Of a stretch of 64,000 nt of DNA, positions 36,003 to 46,476 are shown piece by piece. The notes under the pieces are model-generated. The model worked only from the letters and a program-made list of their open reading frames with translations. It did not search any database and had not been told where the DNA came from. Position 1 is the first letter of the stretch. Every line of letters begins with the position of its first letter. This DNA is from Halalkalibacter akibai JCM 9157. GTDB taxonomy: Bacteria; Bacillota; Bacilli; Bacillales; Bacillaceae_D. Where the stretch lies: positions 1 through 64,000 of the forward strand of contig NZ_BAUV01000005.1 in the NCBI RefSeq assembly GCF_000513135.1, read 5' to 3'. Made by a program: the position numbers and the translations under genes.

Positions 36003-39000
36003 ATGGTAAACAGGAAGTATCAAAGGCGTATGTCTATTTTTCTGACTTTTTTAATGTTTTTAAGTGTTTTTACCAGCGCTTTCCCAGCGGTTGCTGCTGG
36101 AACAACTGAAACATTACAAAGTCCTATTGTAGACAAAAAAGGCAATGTCACTTTTAATGCTGAACATGAAAATGAAAGTCTTTTTGTAGTTGGAAGTGTG
36201 AACGAGTGGGATATTGCAAATGCAATTCCGATGGAAAAGAAAAATGGTGTTTTTTCAACTACAATTAATCTAACACCAAACAGGTACGAATATAAGTTTT
36301 CATTAGCTCAAAATTGGAATGAGGGAGATTTTGCAGATCCATTAAATCCTCGTGAAAATGGAGGCAACTCGATCCTTTACGTTCCAGGAGTAAAAGTGGA
36401 TCAAATTCCAAGTTCAATCGAACAAGGAAGTGAGTTGACATTAAAAGGGGACTTCATTGCTGCTGACGGAAAGACTTCAACGGTAACGCCAAAATGGTCA
36501 TTAGTTACGGCAGTACCTGGAGTAGAATTGGTAGAAAACGTTTTAACCATTGCGAGTGATGCAGAGGCTGGGAAAACGTTTAAAATTCAAGCTGAACATG
36601 ATGGTTATTTTTCCGAAAGAGAAGTTTCAATCGTAAGTGGATTAAATGAGTTTATCATTAACTATTACCGCCCAGATGGAAAAGCAGCAAATTGGGATAT
36701 GTGGATTTGGGGCACTGCCCTAAACGGTGCGGCTTATGAGTTTCAATCGTCTGAAGGAGATTATGCTAAAGCATCTTATAAATTTGTTCAAGATGAAATT
36801 AGTGTAATCACAAGACTTGGCAATTGGGACAACCAAGAAATGGAAAGAAAGATCAAGATGCCAGAAGGAGAGAGTAAGGTCGAAGTATGGATCGTTCAGG
36901 GTGAATCAGAAGTTTACTATAGTAAGCCAGATCTGAATGTTACTCCAGCTGATCCTCCAACGGTTCGTTTTGTTTATGAGAGAGGAAAGAAAGATTATCT
37001 AGACTGGAATATTTGGGTTTGGAATACTGGAGCTCAAAATGGACAGGTTGATTTTAATGAAATAGGCAATGTTGCCATTGCAAATATCGAGGTAGGATCA
37101 AGCGCAAGAAGCATGGGCTTTAAGTTGCGTAAGGGTACTGATTGGAGTGTCATTGATGTCGATCAAGACCGTGAAATAACTATAAGTCCAACAGAAAGAC
37201 TGACAAAAGTATTTGTAAAAGAAGGGCAAGTTGATTTCCGAACGATACCATTTGCCCAAGCTCCTTCAATTGAACAAGGCAACGTTACATTCTTCTATCG
37301 CGACGTTGAACTGTATAAGCAAGATGCAATGCACACCATTGATTCAGTTCAAGTAAAGGTTGCAGGACAAGTTTATGACATGACTTACGAAGAAAGAAAT
37401 GAACGTTTTATTTTTCTTCTTGAGAATCTAGAAGAAGGGTCTTATGAATATACGTATTTAGTCACGAAAGACGGAGTGACGACAGAAGTTTCAGATCCGT
37501 ATAACCTGAACGCTGACGGTAAATCAGTTATTGATCTTTCGTCTATGGATTTGACGGTTGAAGCTGAAGTTACACCAAATTCGATTACTTATAATGAAAA
37601 TGCTGTTTTAACTTTAGACGTAACCAATGCAGGTCATAATGTTACTCGTGAAGCGATTAGAAACATGTATGTTGACCTGACCGTTTTAGGTGGAAATAAG
37701 CAAACAAAAATTGATCCAGAATTAGGTGCAATTACAATTGCTGTTAGAGACAATGTTTCAACTGGATCGAAGACATTACCAATAACGGTTGTGGACGTTT
37801 ATGGAGGAACACATCAAGGTGAAGCTGAGATTCATATTGAACCACGTGTCATTAGTGGAGAAGCTGATTTTGACTTTGATGAAGCACGTATTTATTTTAT
37901 GCTTACAGACCGTTTTGCGGATGGAGACGAGTCGAACAATGTTCATTATGGTTTCGATCCAAATAACCCAGGTTCTTATCAAGGTGGAGATTTCAAAGGA
38001 ATCACACAAAATCTTGATTATCTAGAAGCACTAGGAATTAACACGATTTGGATTACACCGATTGTGGAAAATGTGTATCACAACGTAAACACAGCCGAAA
38101 ATCCTTATTATGCCTACCATGGTTATTGGGCATTAGATTTTGAAAAATTAAACCCTCATCTTGGCACATTACAAGATTTTCATGAATTAATTGATGCAGC
38201 GAGCGAACGTGGAATAAAGCTGATGGTTGATGTCGTTTTAAATCATTCGGGCTACGGTTTGAAGATGAATGATGGGGATGTTAGCAATCCTCCTAAAAAC
38301 TTTCCGACAAACGAAGATCGGTTAAGATATGAAAATATGATTCGTCAAGATGGTGGCGATGGAAGTGCGTTAAAAGGGGAACTTGCTGGTTTGCCTGATT
38401 TTATCACGGAAGAGAAAGCAGTACGTGAGCAAATCGTTGATTGGCAAGTAGGATGGTTACAAAAAGCCACAACACCTAATGGAAACACAATTGACTTCTT
38501 CCGTGTAGATACAGTTAAGCACGTGGAAGATACAACCTGGATGCACTTTAAGAATGAGTTAACTCTTGCGAAACCAGAATTTAAGATGATTGGTGAAGCT
38601 TGGGGCGCAGCAGCAAATAATCAATACGTACAACAATATTTAAATTCAGGAATGATGGATTCTTTATTAGACTTTGATTTTAAATATATTGCTCGTGATC
38701 TAGTAAATGGGCAAATTGAGTCTGTGAATAGAAGAATTAAAGAGAGAAATGATAGTTTGACCAATACGGCAACATTAGGCCAGTTTTTAGGAAGCCACGA
38801 CGAAGATGGATTCCTTCATTTAATCAATGATCAAGACACGAGTAAGTTGAAAGTGGCCGCGGCTCTTCAAATTACATCTAAAGGTCAACCAGTCATATAT
38901 TATGGAGAAGAGCTTGGTTTATCTGGTGAAAATAATTGGCCATTTTATGATAATCGCTATAATATCCCATGGAATGATGTTGAAGGAAATGATGTGTTAA

Positions 39001-42000
39001 CACACTATCAAAAACTATTAAACATTCGCGGTGATCATTCACAAGTATTCTCAAAGGGAACACATGAATTAATTAAAGGAGACAATGCTTCTGGATACAT
39101 GGTTTTCCAAAGAACGTATAAAGGAGAATCGGTAGTTGTAGGGATCAACACAAAGAAAGAAGCGACAGATATCACTTTTAAAGTTCCGTTTAAAGCAGGA
39201 GAAACAGTTGAAGATTTATATAATGCAACCTCTACTACTGTTGGAGCGAGTAAGGAAGTAACGTTAACGCTACCAGGTAGAAAAGAGGGAGGTACGTTTA
39301 TTCTAGCTTCAAGTGCAGGGGATGACGATGGTCAAGTAACCGTCCCACCAATTGCAGACAACACATTACGTGTTCACTATCAAAGAGAAGACAACCAGTT
39401 TGCGAATCTAGGTTTATGGTTGTGGCATGATGTAGCTGCGCCTTCAGAAAACTGGCCTTCAGGTGGGGCACCATTTGTTGCCGAGCAACAAACGGATTAC
39501 GGAGCTTATGTCGACATTCCATTAAATAAGGATGCCCAAAAAGTAGGATTCCTTGTTTTAAATAGATTAACGGGTGACAAAGATGGGGATGATAAACTAG
39601 TTGAACTTTTCTCATCAGAACTCAAGGAAGTGTGGATTAAGCAAGGATCTGATCAAGTATTTATTGTTGAGCCAGTTGATCTTCCTGAAAATACAATCCG
39701 TGTTCATTATGAGAGAGCGGACAACAACTATGAGGGTTGGTCAGCTTGGATCTGGGGTGACGTTGTTTCACCTTCAACAGATTGGCCAAACGGTCAAGAT
39801 GCTAGTGGGGTAGGTAAGTATGGAGCGTATTATGATATTCAATTAACGGATGAGGCAGATGAAATAGGTTTCCTTTTCGTGAATAAAATCACTGGTGAAC
39901 AAACAGGAGATTATTCGTTCTCATTACTAGAACATGATCAGATTTTCATCAAAGATGGTGATGAGCAAGTGTATACAAATCCATTTGGTTCTGTTCCAAC
40001 AACACTACTATCTGGAGAAGTTCTTTCTGATACTAAGATTCAGCTTCGTTTCTCGAAAACAGAGGAGCTGACAGAAGAAGGATTACAAGAAGAGATTATC
40101 GTTGTTGATCGGAATAGTAATCTAGTTGTAATTGAGCGGGTAACAATTAAAGACAATCATTTAGTTGAATTACATGGCACTTTTGACTTAGAAATGGCAC
40201 CATTCTCCGTCACTTATGGTGAGCGAACGATTTTGGCAGTTGCTGGTTGGAGAATGATTGATGAAATGTTTGGCTATGACGGTGAACTTGGAGCAACATT
40301 ACATGGTGATGGTACTGCAACGCTGAAACTCTGGTCACCAAAAGCAGACGATGTTTCAATTGTTTTATATGACAAAGATGATCAGTTTAAGGTCGTAAAA
40401 GAAGCAATTCCAATGAGTTTAGGCGATCGTGGTGTTTGGGAAGTGACGCTGAATAAAGGAAATACAGGCGTAGATAGTTTACGAGGTTATTTCTACCATT
40501 ATGCGATCACTCATGGTGATGAAACGAAACTAGCACTTGACCCATATGCAAAATCAATGGCGACATGGGCAAACGAAGAAAGAGGCGGGAAATTCCCAAT
40601 CGGTAAAGCGGCGATTGTTGATCTTTCCTCCATTGGACCGGAGTTAGATTTCGCCGAAATTGATGGATTTGAAAAAAGAGAAGATGCGATTATTTATGAA
40701 GTTCACGTAAGAGACTTTACTTCAGATCCGAGTATTGAAAAAGAGTTAAACGCTACATTTGGTACATTTAAAGCATTTATTGACAAGCTGGATTACATTG
40801 AAGATTTAGGTGTAACTCATATTCAACTCTTACCTGTTATGAGTTACTTCTGGGGAGATGAGTGGGAAAGAAACATCCGTAATTTAGAGTATTCGTCGAC
40901 AGGAAATAATTATAACTGGGGTTATGATCCACACAGTTATTTCTCACTAACAGGTATGTACTCAGAAAATGCTGATGACCCAGAGCTTCGAATTGCTGAA
41001 TTTAAAATGTTAATTAATGAGATTCACAAACGCGGAATGGGCGTTGTACTAGATGTGGTATACAACCATACAGCAAGTGTAAATATATTTGAGGATTTAG
41101 TACCTAATTACTATCACTTCATGGACGCTGATGGAACAGCGAGAACGAGTTTTGGTGGAGGGCGTTTAGGTACAACTCATAAAATGTCACGTCGAGTGTT
41201 AGTTGATTCAATTATGCATTGGGTAAACGAGTATAAAGTTGATGGCTTCCGTTTTGATATGATGGGAGATCACGATGCAGAAAGTATTCAAATTGCCTAC
41301 GACAAAGCAAAAGAAGTGAACCCTAACATCATCATGATTGGCGAAGGCTGGAGAACGTTCGTCGGTGACGAGGGCGAACCTGTTATGGCTGCAGACCAAG
41401 ATTGGATGCAACATACAGAGAGTGTAGGAGTCTTCTCAGATGAATTCCGAAACGAATTAAAATCAGGATTTGGATCAGAGGGTCAACCGCGTTTTCTTAC
41501 TGGAGGAGCTAGAAATATCCAACAAATCTTTGATAATGTTGCAGCAAATCCACATAACTTCAAAGCCACTCATCCAGGAGACGTTGTTCCGTATATTGAA
41601 GCACACGACAATTTAACACTTCATGATGTTATTGCTCAGTCGATTAAAAAAGATCCAGAATACCATCAGCAAGAGATTCATCAACGAATTCGTTTAGGAA
41701 ACTTAATGGTGTTAACGTCACAAGGAACAGCATTTATCCATGCTGGTCAAGAGTTTGGACGGACGAAGCAGTTTAGAACGGAAACTTCCGAAGCGCCGTA
41801 CAAGTCAACTTACATGGAAGACGAAAAAGGTCAGCCATTTGTTTATCCGTATTTTATCCATGACTCGTATGACTCATCGGATATAATTAATAAATTTGAT
41901 TGGGAAATGGCAACGAACGCAGAAAAGTTCCCAATTAATCATGTAACAAAGGAATATACAACTGGATTAATTGAGCTTAGACGTTCTAGTGATGCGTTCA

Positions 42001-42491
42001 GATTAAAAACGATGGCCGAGGTAAACTCGAATGTTTCTCTTATCCATGCACCAGAAATAAATGAGAGAGATTTGGTAATCGGTTATAAAGCTGTTTCATC
42101 TGATGAATCTGAAGAATATTTCGTGTTTATTAACGCGGATTCAAAAGAACGAACGCTTACGCTTGCTGACATTGACTTGACAGAGGGTGTTGTTATTGTT
42201 GATGGAAACGAAGCAGGGACAAAGGAAGTAAAAGACCCAACTGGTTTTGAACTTTCTGCAGATCACATACAACTTGATCCATTAACTGCAGTGGTAGTTA
42301 GGATAGCAAAAAATGGTGACACTTCGGATCCAGGTAAAGGCAAGGTGAAAGAGCCTAAACTAGGAGACAAGAATAAAGACAAAGACAAGAATAAAGACAA
42401 AGACAAGAATAAAGACAAAGACAAGAAAAAAGAAAAAAGCACGGATATAGAAAAAGATAAAAGTAAAGTAAAAGAAACGCCGAAAAAATAA
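36003..42491 (+). CDS. Secreted amylopullulanase with two GH13 catalytic units
   Basis: A starch-degrading enzyme of about 2162 aa. A signal peptide ends near residue 32 (AVAA). Next come a CBM48/20-like module (about 40-110) and CBM41-like modules (about 210-410). The alpha-amylase type GH13 unit spans about 600-1100: DVVLNHSG, FFRVDTVKHV with nucleophile Asp, MIGEAW with acid Glu, FLGSHDEDG. Two more CBM41-like repeats (NTLRVHYQRED, NTIRVHYERAD; about 1119-1330) lead to a pullulanase GH13 unit (about 1400-2100) with YNWGYDPHSYF, DVVYNHTA, FRFDMMGDHD, IGEGW and EAHDN. A Lys/Asp-rich tail of KDKN repeats closes it. The layout matches alkaline amylopullulanases of Bacillus. ATG 36003 behind GGAGGAG is preferred to 35838. 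Confidence 0.93.
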   Translation: MVNRKYQRRMSIFLTFLMFLSVFTSAFPAVAAGTTETLQSPIVDKKGNVTFNAEHENESLFVVGSVNEWDIANAIPMEKKNGVFSTTINLTPNRYEYKFSLAQNWNEGDFADPLNPRENGGNSILYVPGVKVDQIPSSIEQGSELTLKGDFIAADGKTSTVTPKWSLVTAVPGVELVENVLTIASDAEAGKTFKIQAEHDGYFSEREVSIVSGLNEFIINYYRPDGKAANWDMWIWGTALNGAAYEFQSSEGDYAKASYKFVQDEISVITRLGNWDNQEMERKIKMPEGESKVEVWIVQGESEVYYSKPDLNVTPADPPTVRFVYERGKKDYLDWNIWVWNTGAQNGQVDFNEIGNVAIANIEVGSSARSMGFKLRKGTDWSVIDVDQDREITISPTERLTKVFVKEGQVDFRTIPFAQAPSIEQGNVTFFYRDVELYKQDAMHTIDSVQVKVAGQVYDMTYEERNERFIFLLENLEEGSYEYTYLVTKDGVTTEVSDPYNLNADGKSVIDLSSMDLTVEAEVTPNSITYNENAVLTLDVTNAGHNVTREAIRNMYVDLTVLGGNKQTKIDPELGAITIAVRDNVSTGSKTLPITVVDVYGGTHQGEAEIHIEPRVISGEADFDFDEARIYFMLTDRFADGDESNNVHYGFDPNNPGSYQGGDFKGITQNLDYLEALGINTIWITPIVENVYHNVNTAENPYYAYHGYWALDFEKLNPHLGTLQDFHELIDAASERGIKLMVDVVLNHSGYGLKMNDGDVSNPPKNFPTNEDRLRYENMIRQDGGDGSALKGELAGLPDFITEEKAVREQIVDWQVGWLQKATTPNGNTIDFFRVDTVKHVEDTTWMHFKNELTLAKPEFKMIGEAWGAAANNQYVQQYLNSGMMDSLLDFDFKYIARDLVNGQIESVNRRIKERNDSLTNTATLGQFLGSHDEDGFLHLINDQDTSKLKVAAALQITSKGQPVIYYGEELGLSGENNWPFYDNRYNIPWNDVEGNDVLTHYQKLLNIRGDHSQVFSKGTHELIKGDNASGYMVFQRTYKGESVVVGINTKKEATDITFKVPFKAGETVEDLYNATSTTVGASKEVTLTLPGRKEGGTFILASSAGDDDGQVTVPPIADNTLRVHYQREDNQFANLGLWLWHDVAAPSENWPSGGAPFVAEQQTDYGAYVDIPLNKDAQKVGFLVLNRLTGDKDGDDKLVELFSSELKEVWIKQGSDQVFIVEPVDLPENTIRVHYERADNNYEGWSAWIWGDVVSPSTDWPNGQDASGVGKYGAYYDIQLTDEADEIGFLFVNKITGEQTGDYSFSLLEHDQIFIKDGDEQVYTNPFGSVPTTLLSGEVLSDTKIQLRFSKTEELTEEGLQEEIIVVDRNSNLVVIERVTIKDNHLVELHGTFDLEMAPFSVTYGERTILAVAGWRMIDEMFGYDGELGATLHGDGTATLKLWSPKADDVSIVLYDKDDQFKVVKEAIPMSLGDRGVWEVTLNKGNTGVDSLRGYFYHYAITHGDETKLALDPYAKSMATWANEERGGKFPIGKAAIVDLSSIGPELDFAEIDGFEKREDAIIYEVHVRDFTSDPSIEKELNATFGTFKAFIDKLDYIEDLGVTHIQLLPVMSYFWGDEWERNIRNLEYSSTGNNYNWGYDPHSYFSLTGMYSENADDPELRIAEFKMLINEIHKRGMGVVLDVVYNHTASVNIFEDLVPNYYHFMDADGTARTSFGGGRLGTTHKMSRRVLVDSIMHWVNEYKVDGFRFDMMGDHDAESIQIAYDKAKEVNPNIIMIGEGWRTFVGDEGEPVMAADQDWMQHTESVGVFSDEFRNELKSGFGSEGQPRFLTGGARNIQQIFDNVAANPHNFKATHPGDVVPYIEAHDNLTLHDVIAQSIKKDPEYHQQEIHQRIRLGNLMVLTSQGTAFIHAGQEFGRTKQFRTETSEAPYKSTYMEDEKGQPFVYPYFIHDSYDSSDIINKFDWEMATNAEKFPINHVTKEYTTGLIELRRSSDAFRLKTMAEVNSNVSLIHAPEINERDLVIGYKAVSSDESEEYFVFINADSKERTLTLADIDLTEGVVIVDGNEAGTKEVKDPTGFELSADHIQLDPLTAVVVRIAKNGDTSDPGKGKVKEPKLGDKNKDKDKNKDKDKNKDKDKKKEKSTDIEKDKSKVKETPKK

Positions 42492-42549
42492 GAGCTTTAG
42501 TAACTGTTAGTTTGATATTTGGCTTTCCGAGAAGAATTAATTCAAGAAG

Positions 42550-42690
42550 CAAGAGTGCACTAAAACTGCCACAAGACAACATCAACGAATAAGTGGCTGA
42601 TTGCAGGTGTAATTTTTTTACTAGCTGGAGTAGTTTTTACTTTTACAAAAATAAATAAAATAACTAGTTTACTAGAGAGAGCAGGCACTT
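42550..42690 (+). pseudogene. Possible decayed cell-wall sorting signal after the amylopullulanase
   Basis: Downstream of the stop codon, CTGCCA (LP) in one frame is followed, one base off, by KTTSTN and then KWLIAGVIFLLAGVVFTFTK, ending at a TAG near 42692. LPxT-like residues, a hydrophobic span and a basic tail are the marks of a sortase signal. The Lys-rich tail of the enzyme would be the wall-spanning linker. At least two indels would be needed to rejoin it, so it may be a relic. Confidence 0.4.
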
Positions 42691-42706
42691 AGTGTCTGCT
42701 CTTTTT
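42678..42706 (+). terminator. Terminator after the amylopullulanase
   Basis: AGAGCAGgCAC-TTA-GTGtCTGCTCT followed by TTTT. Confidence 0.88.
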
Positions 42707-42760
42707 AATCAAAATAAAATTCGCATAGATTCTAAATATTTATAAAAATGAAATTAAACC

Positions 42761-42789
42761 TTGGAATTAAAAAAAAAATACAATATAAT
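42761..42789 (+). promoter_or_regulatory. Sigma-A promoter of gntR-aguA
   Basis: TTGGAA (42761-42766), 17-nt spacer, TATAAT (42784-42789). Confidence 0.82.
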
Positions 42790-42790
42790 A

Positions 42791-42810
42791 AACATACTAC
42801 CATACCAGTT
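42791..42810 (-). promoter_or_regulatory. Putative GntR operator, copy 1
   Basis: On the minus strand this reads AACTGGTATGGTAGTATGTT, 18 of 20 identical to the + strand sequence at 47728. It abuts the -10 box, covering the expected transcription start of the regulator gene, so autorepression is likely. Confidence 0.65.
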
Positions 42811-42871
42811 TGAATTAAATTTGTAATGCACAGTAATTAAAGGGCTTACATATATCAGGGGGTGATTGTTA

Positions 42872-43549
42872 TTGGCTAATTTAAGTACACGAGTGAACGG
42901 ATCAACAAGAGAATATGTATACAACATCATCCGAGATCAAATTGTTAACTGGAAGTTAGAACCGGGATTAAAGATCTCCGAGAAAGAAGTTGCACAAAGT
43001 CTTAATGTGAGTCGTACACCAGTCCGTGAAGCTTTTCTGCAATTGGCTCAAGAGGAGCTAGTTGGAATTTACCCTCAAAGTGGGACGATTATATTAAAAA
43101 TCGACTTAGATCACGTTAAAGAAGCAAGATTTGTGAGGGAAAAAATAGAAAGAGCGGTCGTTGTAGAGCTTTGTAATGGCATGAATGAAGATACGATTTT
43201 TCAGTTAGAAACGAATCTAACGATGCAAAAACTTTGTTTGGAAAAAGGCACGCATCAACGGATGTTTGAGTTAGATGAGGAATTCCATCGAATTTTATTC
43301 GAAGGAGTTAATATGAAAAGGACTTGGATTTATTTACGTCAGATGAATAGTCATTTTGATAGACTAAGAGTATTACGTATTGCTTCCAATACGGATTGGG
43401 AGGTTGTTGTATCTCAACATGAAGAAATATATAAGTGTATCAGTGAGAAAAATGCAGTTGCTGCTGATAAAGCGATTGAAAAGCATTTAAATTTGGTTGT
43501 GTTTGAAACGGCAGAATTAAAGGAACGTTACCCAGATTATTTTAAATAA
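42872..43549 (+). CDS. GntR/FadR-type regulator of the aldouronate locus
   Basis: A regulator of 225 aa. The N-terminal winged helix (residues about 10-75: REYVYNIIRDQIVNWKLEPG, EVAQSLNVSRTPVREAFLQL) is joined to a helical FCD effector domain (RFVREKIERAVVVELC, EEFHRILFEG, KAIEKHLN), the layout that senses uronates or related acids. Two TTG codons compete; 42872 has the better spacing to AGGGGGTGAT than 42866. It precedes the GH67 gene and probably controls it through the 20-bp sites at 42791 and 47728. A cre-like TGAAAGCGGTTTAT (43562-43575) lies between it and aguA. Confidence 0.85.
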   Translation: MANLSTRVNGSTREYVYNIIRDQIVNWKLEPGLKISEKEVAQSLNVSRTPVREAFLQLAQEELVGIYPQSGTIILKIDLDHVKEARFVREKIERAVVVELCNGMNEDTIFQLETNLTMQKLCLEKGTHQRMFELDEEFHRILFEGVNMKRTWIYLRQMNSHFDRLRVLRIASNTDWEVVVSQHEEIYKCISEKNAVAADKAIEKHLNLVVFETAELKERYPDYFK

Positions 43550-43605
43550 AATCAATATTTATGAAAGCGGTTTATCTTAATCTCGTATTTTGAAAGGAGT
43601 TTAAC

Positions 43606-45687
43606 ATGACTATTGAAAATAAACTAAACACTCAAAAAATAACTTCAGAGGAAAGTTATGCTTGTTGGCTACAATATAGAAAAATAACGGATCCTACCTT
43701 GGTAGAAAAATTAACAAGTTCTTTATCAAATTTGATCGTCTTAGATCAATCTGAACGACTAACTGCAGCTATTGATGAACTTACTACCGCCATCCAATCT
43801 ATGCTGGAAGTGAAGCCAGTAACTTTAACCGAACTTGGAGAAGAAAATGGAGTCGTGCTTGCAACAGAAGAAAGTCTGAAATTGAATAATATAGAGCTAG
43901 AGTATGATGTAAGTGAGCTGACTGTAGAAGGTTACGTTATTAAATCAGCTCATAACAACATCTACTTAATTGGGAAAACGGATAAAGGTGTTCTTTATGC
44001 AGCTTTCCACTTACTACGTTTAGTTCAAGGCAACGAACCGTTAACGAATCTTAATATCATTGAGCAACCGAAAAATAGACTTCGAATGATTAATCAATGG
44101 GATAACATGGATGGAAGCATTGAACGTGGTTATGCTGGAAAATCTATTTTCTTTGAAGAAAATAAAATAACTAGCAATTTAGCTAGAATTAAAGATTATG
44201 CTCGCTTGCTTTCAAGCGTTGGCATTAATAGTGTATCTATTAACAATGTAAATGTTTTCGAAGTGCCCACTAGACTAATTACGGAAGAATTCTTACCTGA
44301 AGTTAAAAATGTGGCAGATATTTTTAGATCTTACGGAATCACAACTTTTCTAAGTATTAACTATGCAAGTCCTATTCAAATTGGTCATTTACACACAGCA
44401 GACCCATTAGCACCAGAAGTTCAAGAGTTTTGGAAGGATGTAGCTAATGAGATTTACAAATATGTTCCTGACTTTGGTGGATTTATCGTAAAAGCTGATT
44501 CTGAACATCGTCCTGGACCTTTCACATACGATCGAGATCATGCTGAAGGAGCAAATGTGCTTGCGAAAGCTTTAAAGCCCCACGGTGGAATCGTTATATG
44601 GAGATGCTTTGTTTATAATTGCTTACAAGACTGGCGCGATCGTACAACGGACCGGGCAAGAGCGGCATACGATAACTTCAAGCCATTAGACGGAAAGTTT
44701 CTAGATAATGTCATTTTGCAAGTGAAAAATGGACCAATGGATTTCCAAGTTAGAGAAGCTGTCTCTCCTTTATTAGGAGCGATGCCAAACACTAATCAGG
44801 TGTTAGAGTTCCAAGTTACACAGGAGTATACAGGTCAACAGAAAGATCTCTGTTATTTAGTTCCACTTTGGAAAGAGGTATTTGATTTTGATACACATGC
44901 TAGAGGGGAAGGTACTACTATTAAGAAAATAACGGAAGGCTCTGTATTTGATTATTCCCATAGCGGAGTTGCTGCTGTTTCTAATATCGGCAATGATGAG
45001 AACTGGACTGGGAACACTTTAGCACAAGCCAATTTTTATGGTTATGGCCGATTAATTTGGAATCCAGACCTATCTGCTGAAGAAATAGCATTGGAGTGGA
45101 TTGAAGCTACTTTTGGAAATGACCCAAAAGTTGTAGAAACGGTTTCAAAAATGCTTCTACAATCTTGGGAAATTTATGAAAATTATACAACACCTCTAGG
45201 AATTGGTTGGATGGTGAATCCAAATCATCACTACGGTGTAAATGTAGATGGTTATGAGTACTCCGTTTGGGGAACTTATCACTTTGCGGACCTTAATGGT
45301 TTAGGAGTAGACAGAACAGTTGCAACAGGTACTGGCTATACGAATCAATATTTCTCTCCTAATAGCGAAATGTACGAATCACTTGAAACATGTCCAGATG
45401 ATTTATTACTATTCTTCCATCACGTGCCGTACACACATCAGTTAAAAACAGGAAAAACGGTTATTCAGCATTTCTATAACACTCACTTTGAAGGTGTAGA
45501 ACAGGTCGAGGGATTAATAGAAAGCTGGATAAAACTAGAAGGGAAAATTGACAAGATCAGATTTGCGAACGTCTTAGAAAGACTTCAGCTTCAATTAATT
45601 AATGCCAAAGAATGGCGTGACCAATTTAACACTTACTTCTTTAGAAAATCAGGTATTGCCGATGAAAAAAATAGAAAAATCTATTAA
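43606..45687 (+). CDS. aguA: GH67 alpha-glucuronidase
   Basis: A cytoplasmic GH67 enzyme of 693 aa that removes 4-O-methyl-D-glucuronic acid from the non-reducing end of aldouronates derived from glucuronoxylan. Family motifs are [32 protein letters not shown] with the acid Glu, the [17 protein letters not shown] region (catalytic Asp), [11 protein letters not shown] (catalytic Glu) and [14 protein letters not shown]. Length is normal for Bacillus AguA. GAAAGGAG precedes the ATG. It is followed by a terminator, then the DUF624/AraC genes and the LplB-YtcP-LplA importer that brings in aldouronates. Confidence 0.95.
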   Translation: MTIENKLNTQKITSEESYACWLQYRKITDPTLVEKLTSSLSNLIVLDQSERLTAAIDELTTAIQSMLEVKPVTLTELGEENGVVLATEESLKLNNIELEYDVSELTVEGYVIKSAHNNIYLIGKTDKGVLYAAFHLLRLVQGNEPLTNLNIIEQPKNRLRMINQWDNMDGSIERGYAGKSIFFEENKITSNLARIKDYARLLSSVGINSVSINNVNVFEVPTRLITEEFLPEVKNVADIFRSYGITTFLSINYASPIQIGHLHTADPLAPEVQEFWKDVANEIYKYVPDFGGFIVKADSEHRPGPFTYDRDHAEGANVLAKALKPHGGIVIWRCFVYNCLQDWRDRTTDRARAAYDNFKPLDGKFLDNVILQVKNGPMDFQVREAVSPLLGAMPNTNQVLEFQVTQEYTGQQKDLCYLVPLWKEVFDFDTHARGEGTTIKKITEGSVFDYSHSGVAAVSNIGNDENWTGNTLAQANFYGYGRLIWNPDLSAEEIALEWIEATFGNDPKVVETVSKMLLQSWEIYENYTTPLGIGWMVNPNHHYGVNVDGYEYSVWGTYHFADLNGLGVDRTVATGTGYTNQYFSPNSEMYESLETCPDDLLLFFHHVPYTHQLKTGKTVIQHFYNTHFEGVEQVEGLIESWIKLEGKIDKIRFANVLERLQLQLINAKEWRDQFNTYFFRKSGIADEKNRKIY

Positions 45688-45720
45688 AAATTAACGAGAT
45701 TAGTTAAAGTCATAAAAATG

Positions 45721-45753
45721 TTAAAAAGAGGGTGCTTTTTGTTCCCTCTTTTT
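45721..45753 (+). terminator. aguA terminator
   Basis: AAAAAGAGGG with CCCTCTTTTT, 11-nt loop. Confidence 0.88.
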
Positions 45754-45810
45754 CATTTCTTAATCTGTTAAGGATTCTTTTAAAATGTTCACAAAGAAAG
45801 AGGGGAGATT

Positions 45811-46446
45811 ATGCCAACTACAGGTTTTATGGGTGGGTTTTACCGAGTATCCGAATGGATCATGCGCTTAGCCTATGTTAATTTACTGTGGATCTTATTT
45901 GCATTACTAGGGTTAGTTTTATTTGGTCTTATGCCTGCCACTATTGCAGCGTTCGCTGTTATTAGAAAATGGTTTATGGGAGAAGGCGACATTCCTATTT
46001 TTAAAACCTTTTTTTCTATTTATAAAGAAAGCATTATAAAAGCTAATATTTTAGGGTTTATTTTAAGTGTTATCACTTTCATTCTTTATATTGATTTTCT
46101 ATTTGTAAGAACATTAGATGGTCTATTTCAAATAATAATGACGGTTGCTTTAATGACGGTTAGCTTACTTCTATTAATAACCGTTTGTTATATTTTTCCT
46201 GTTTACGTCCACTATCAGTTGAAGCTAACCGACTATCCGAAAAACTCATTAATGATAGGGCTATTAAATCCATTATCAACGCTTACGATGATCGGTGGGC
46301 TTTTGATTTTATATCAGATATACGTTTATATACCAGGGCTCATCCCTTTTTTTGGTACTAGCTTGATAGTTCTTTCTTTAATGGGACCTGCGTACTTTAG
46401 TTTTAAAAAGATAGAATCAAAAAAAGAAAAACTTTTAGAACAATAG
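45811..46446 (+). CDS. DUF624 (YesL-like) membrane protein
   Basis: A membrane protein of 211 aa with the same DUF624 pattern as 2818-3468 (MRLAYVNLLWILFALLGLVLFGLMPATIAAFAVIRKWFMGEG). The strongly conserved segment in both is YVNLLW...MPAT...VIRKWF. Function unknown; family members accompany lpl/yes-type importers. It starts behind GAGGGGAG and is followed 30 bp later by an AraC-type regulator. Confidence 0.82.
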   Translation: MPTTGFMGGFYRVSEWIMRLAYVNLLWILFALLGLVLFGLMPATIAAFAVIRKWFMGEGDIPIFKTFFSIYKESIIKANILGFILSVITFILYIDFLFVRTLDGLFQIIMTVALMTVSLLLLITVCYIFPVYVHYQLKLTDYPKNSLMIGLLNPLSTLTMIGGLLILYQIYVYIPGLIPFFGTSLIVLSLMGPAYFSFKKIESKKEKLLEQ

Positions 46447-46476
46447 AAGCGAAAATTCCTAAAGAGGTGATTAAAT

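Noticed and set aside
42355-42585. 76-codon Leu/Cys-rich frame on the minus strand
   Set aside because: It is the antisense of the KDKN repeats of the amylopullulanase tail.
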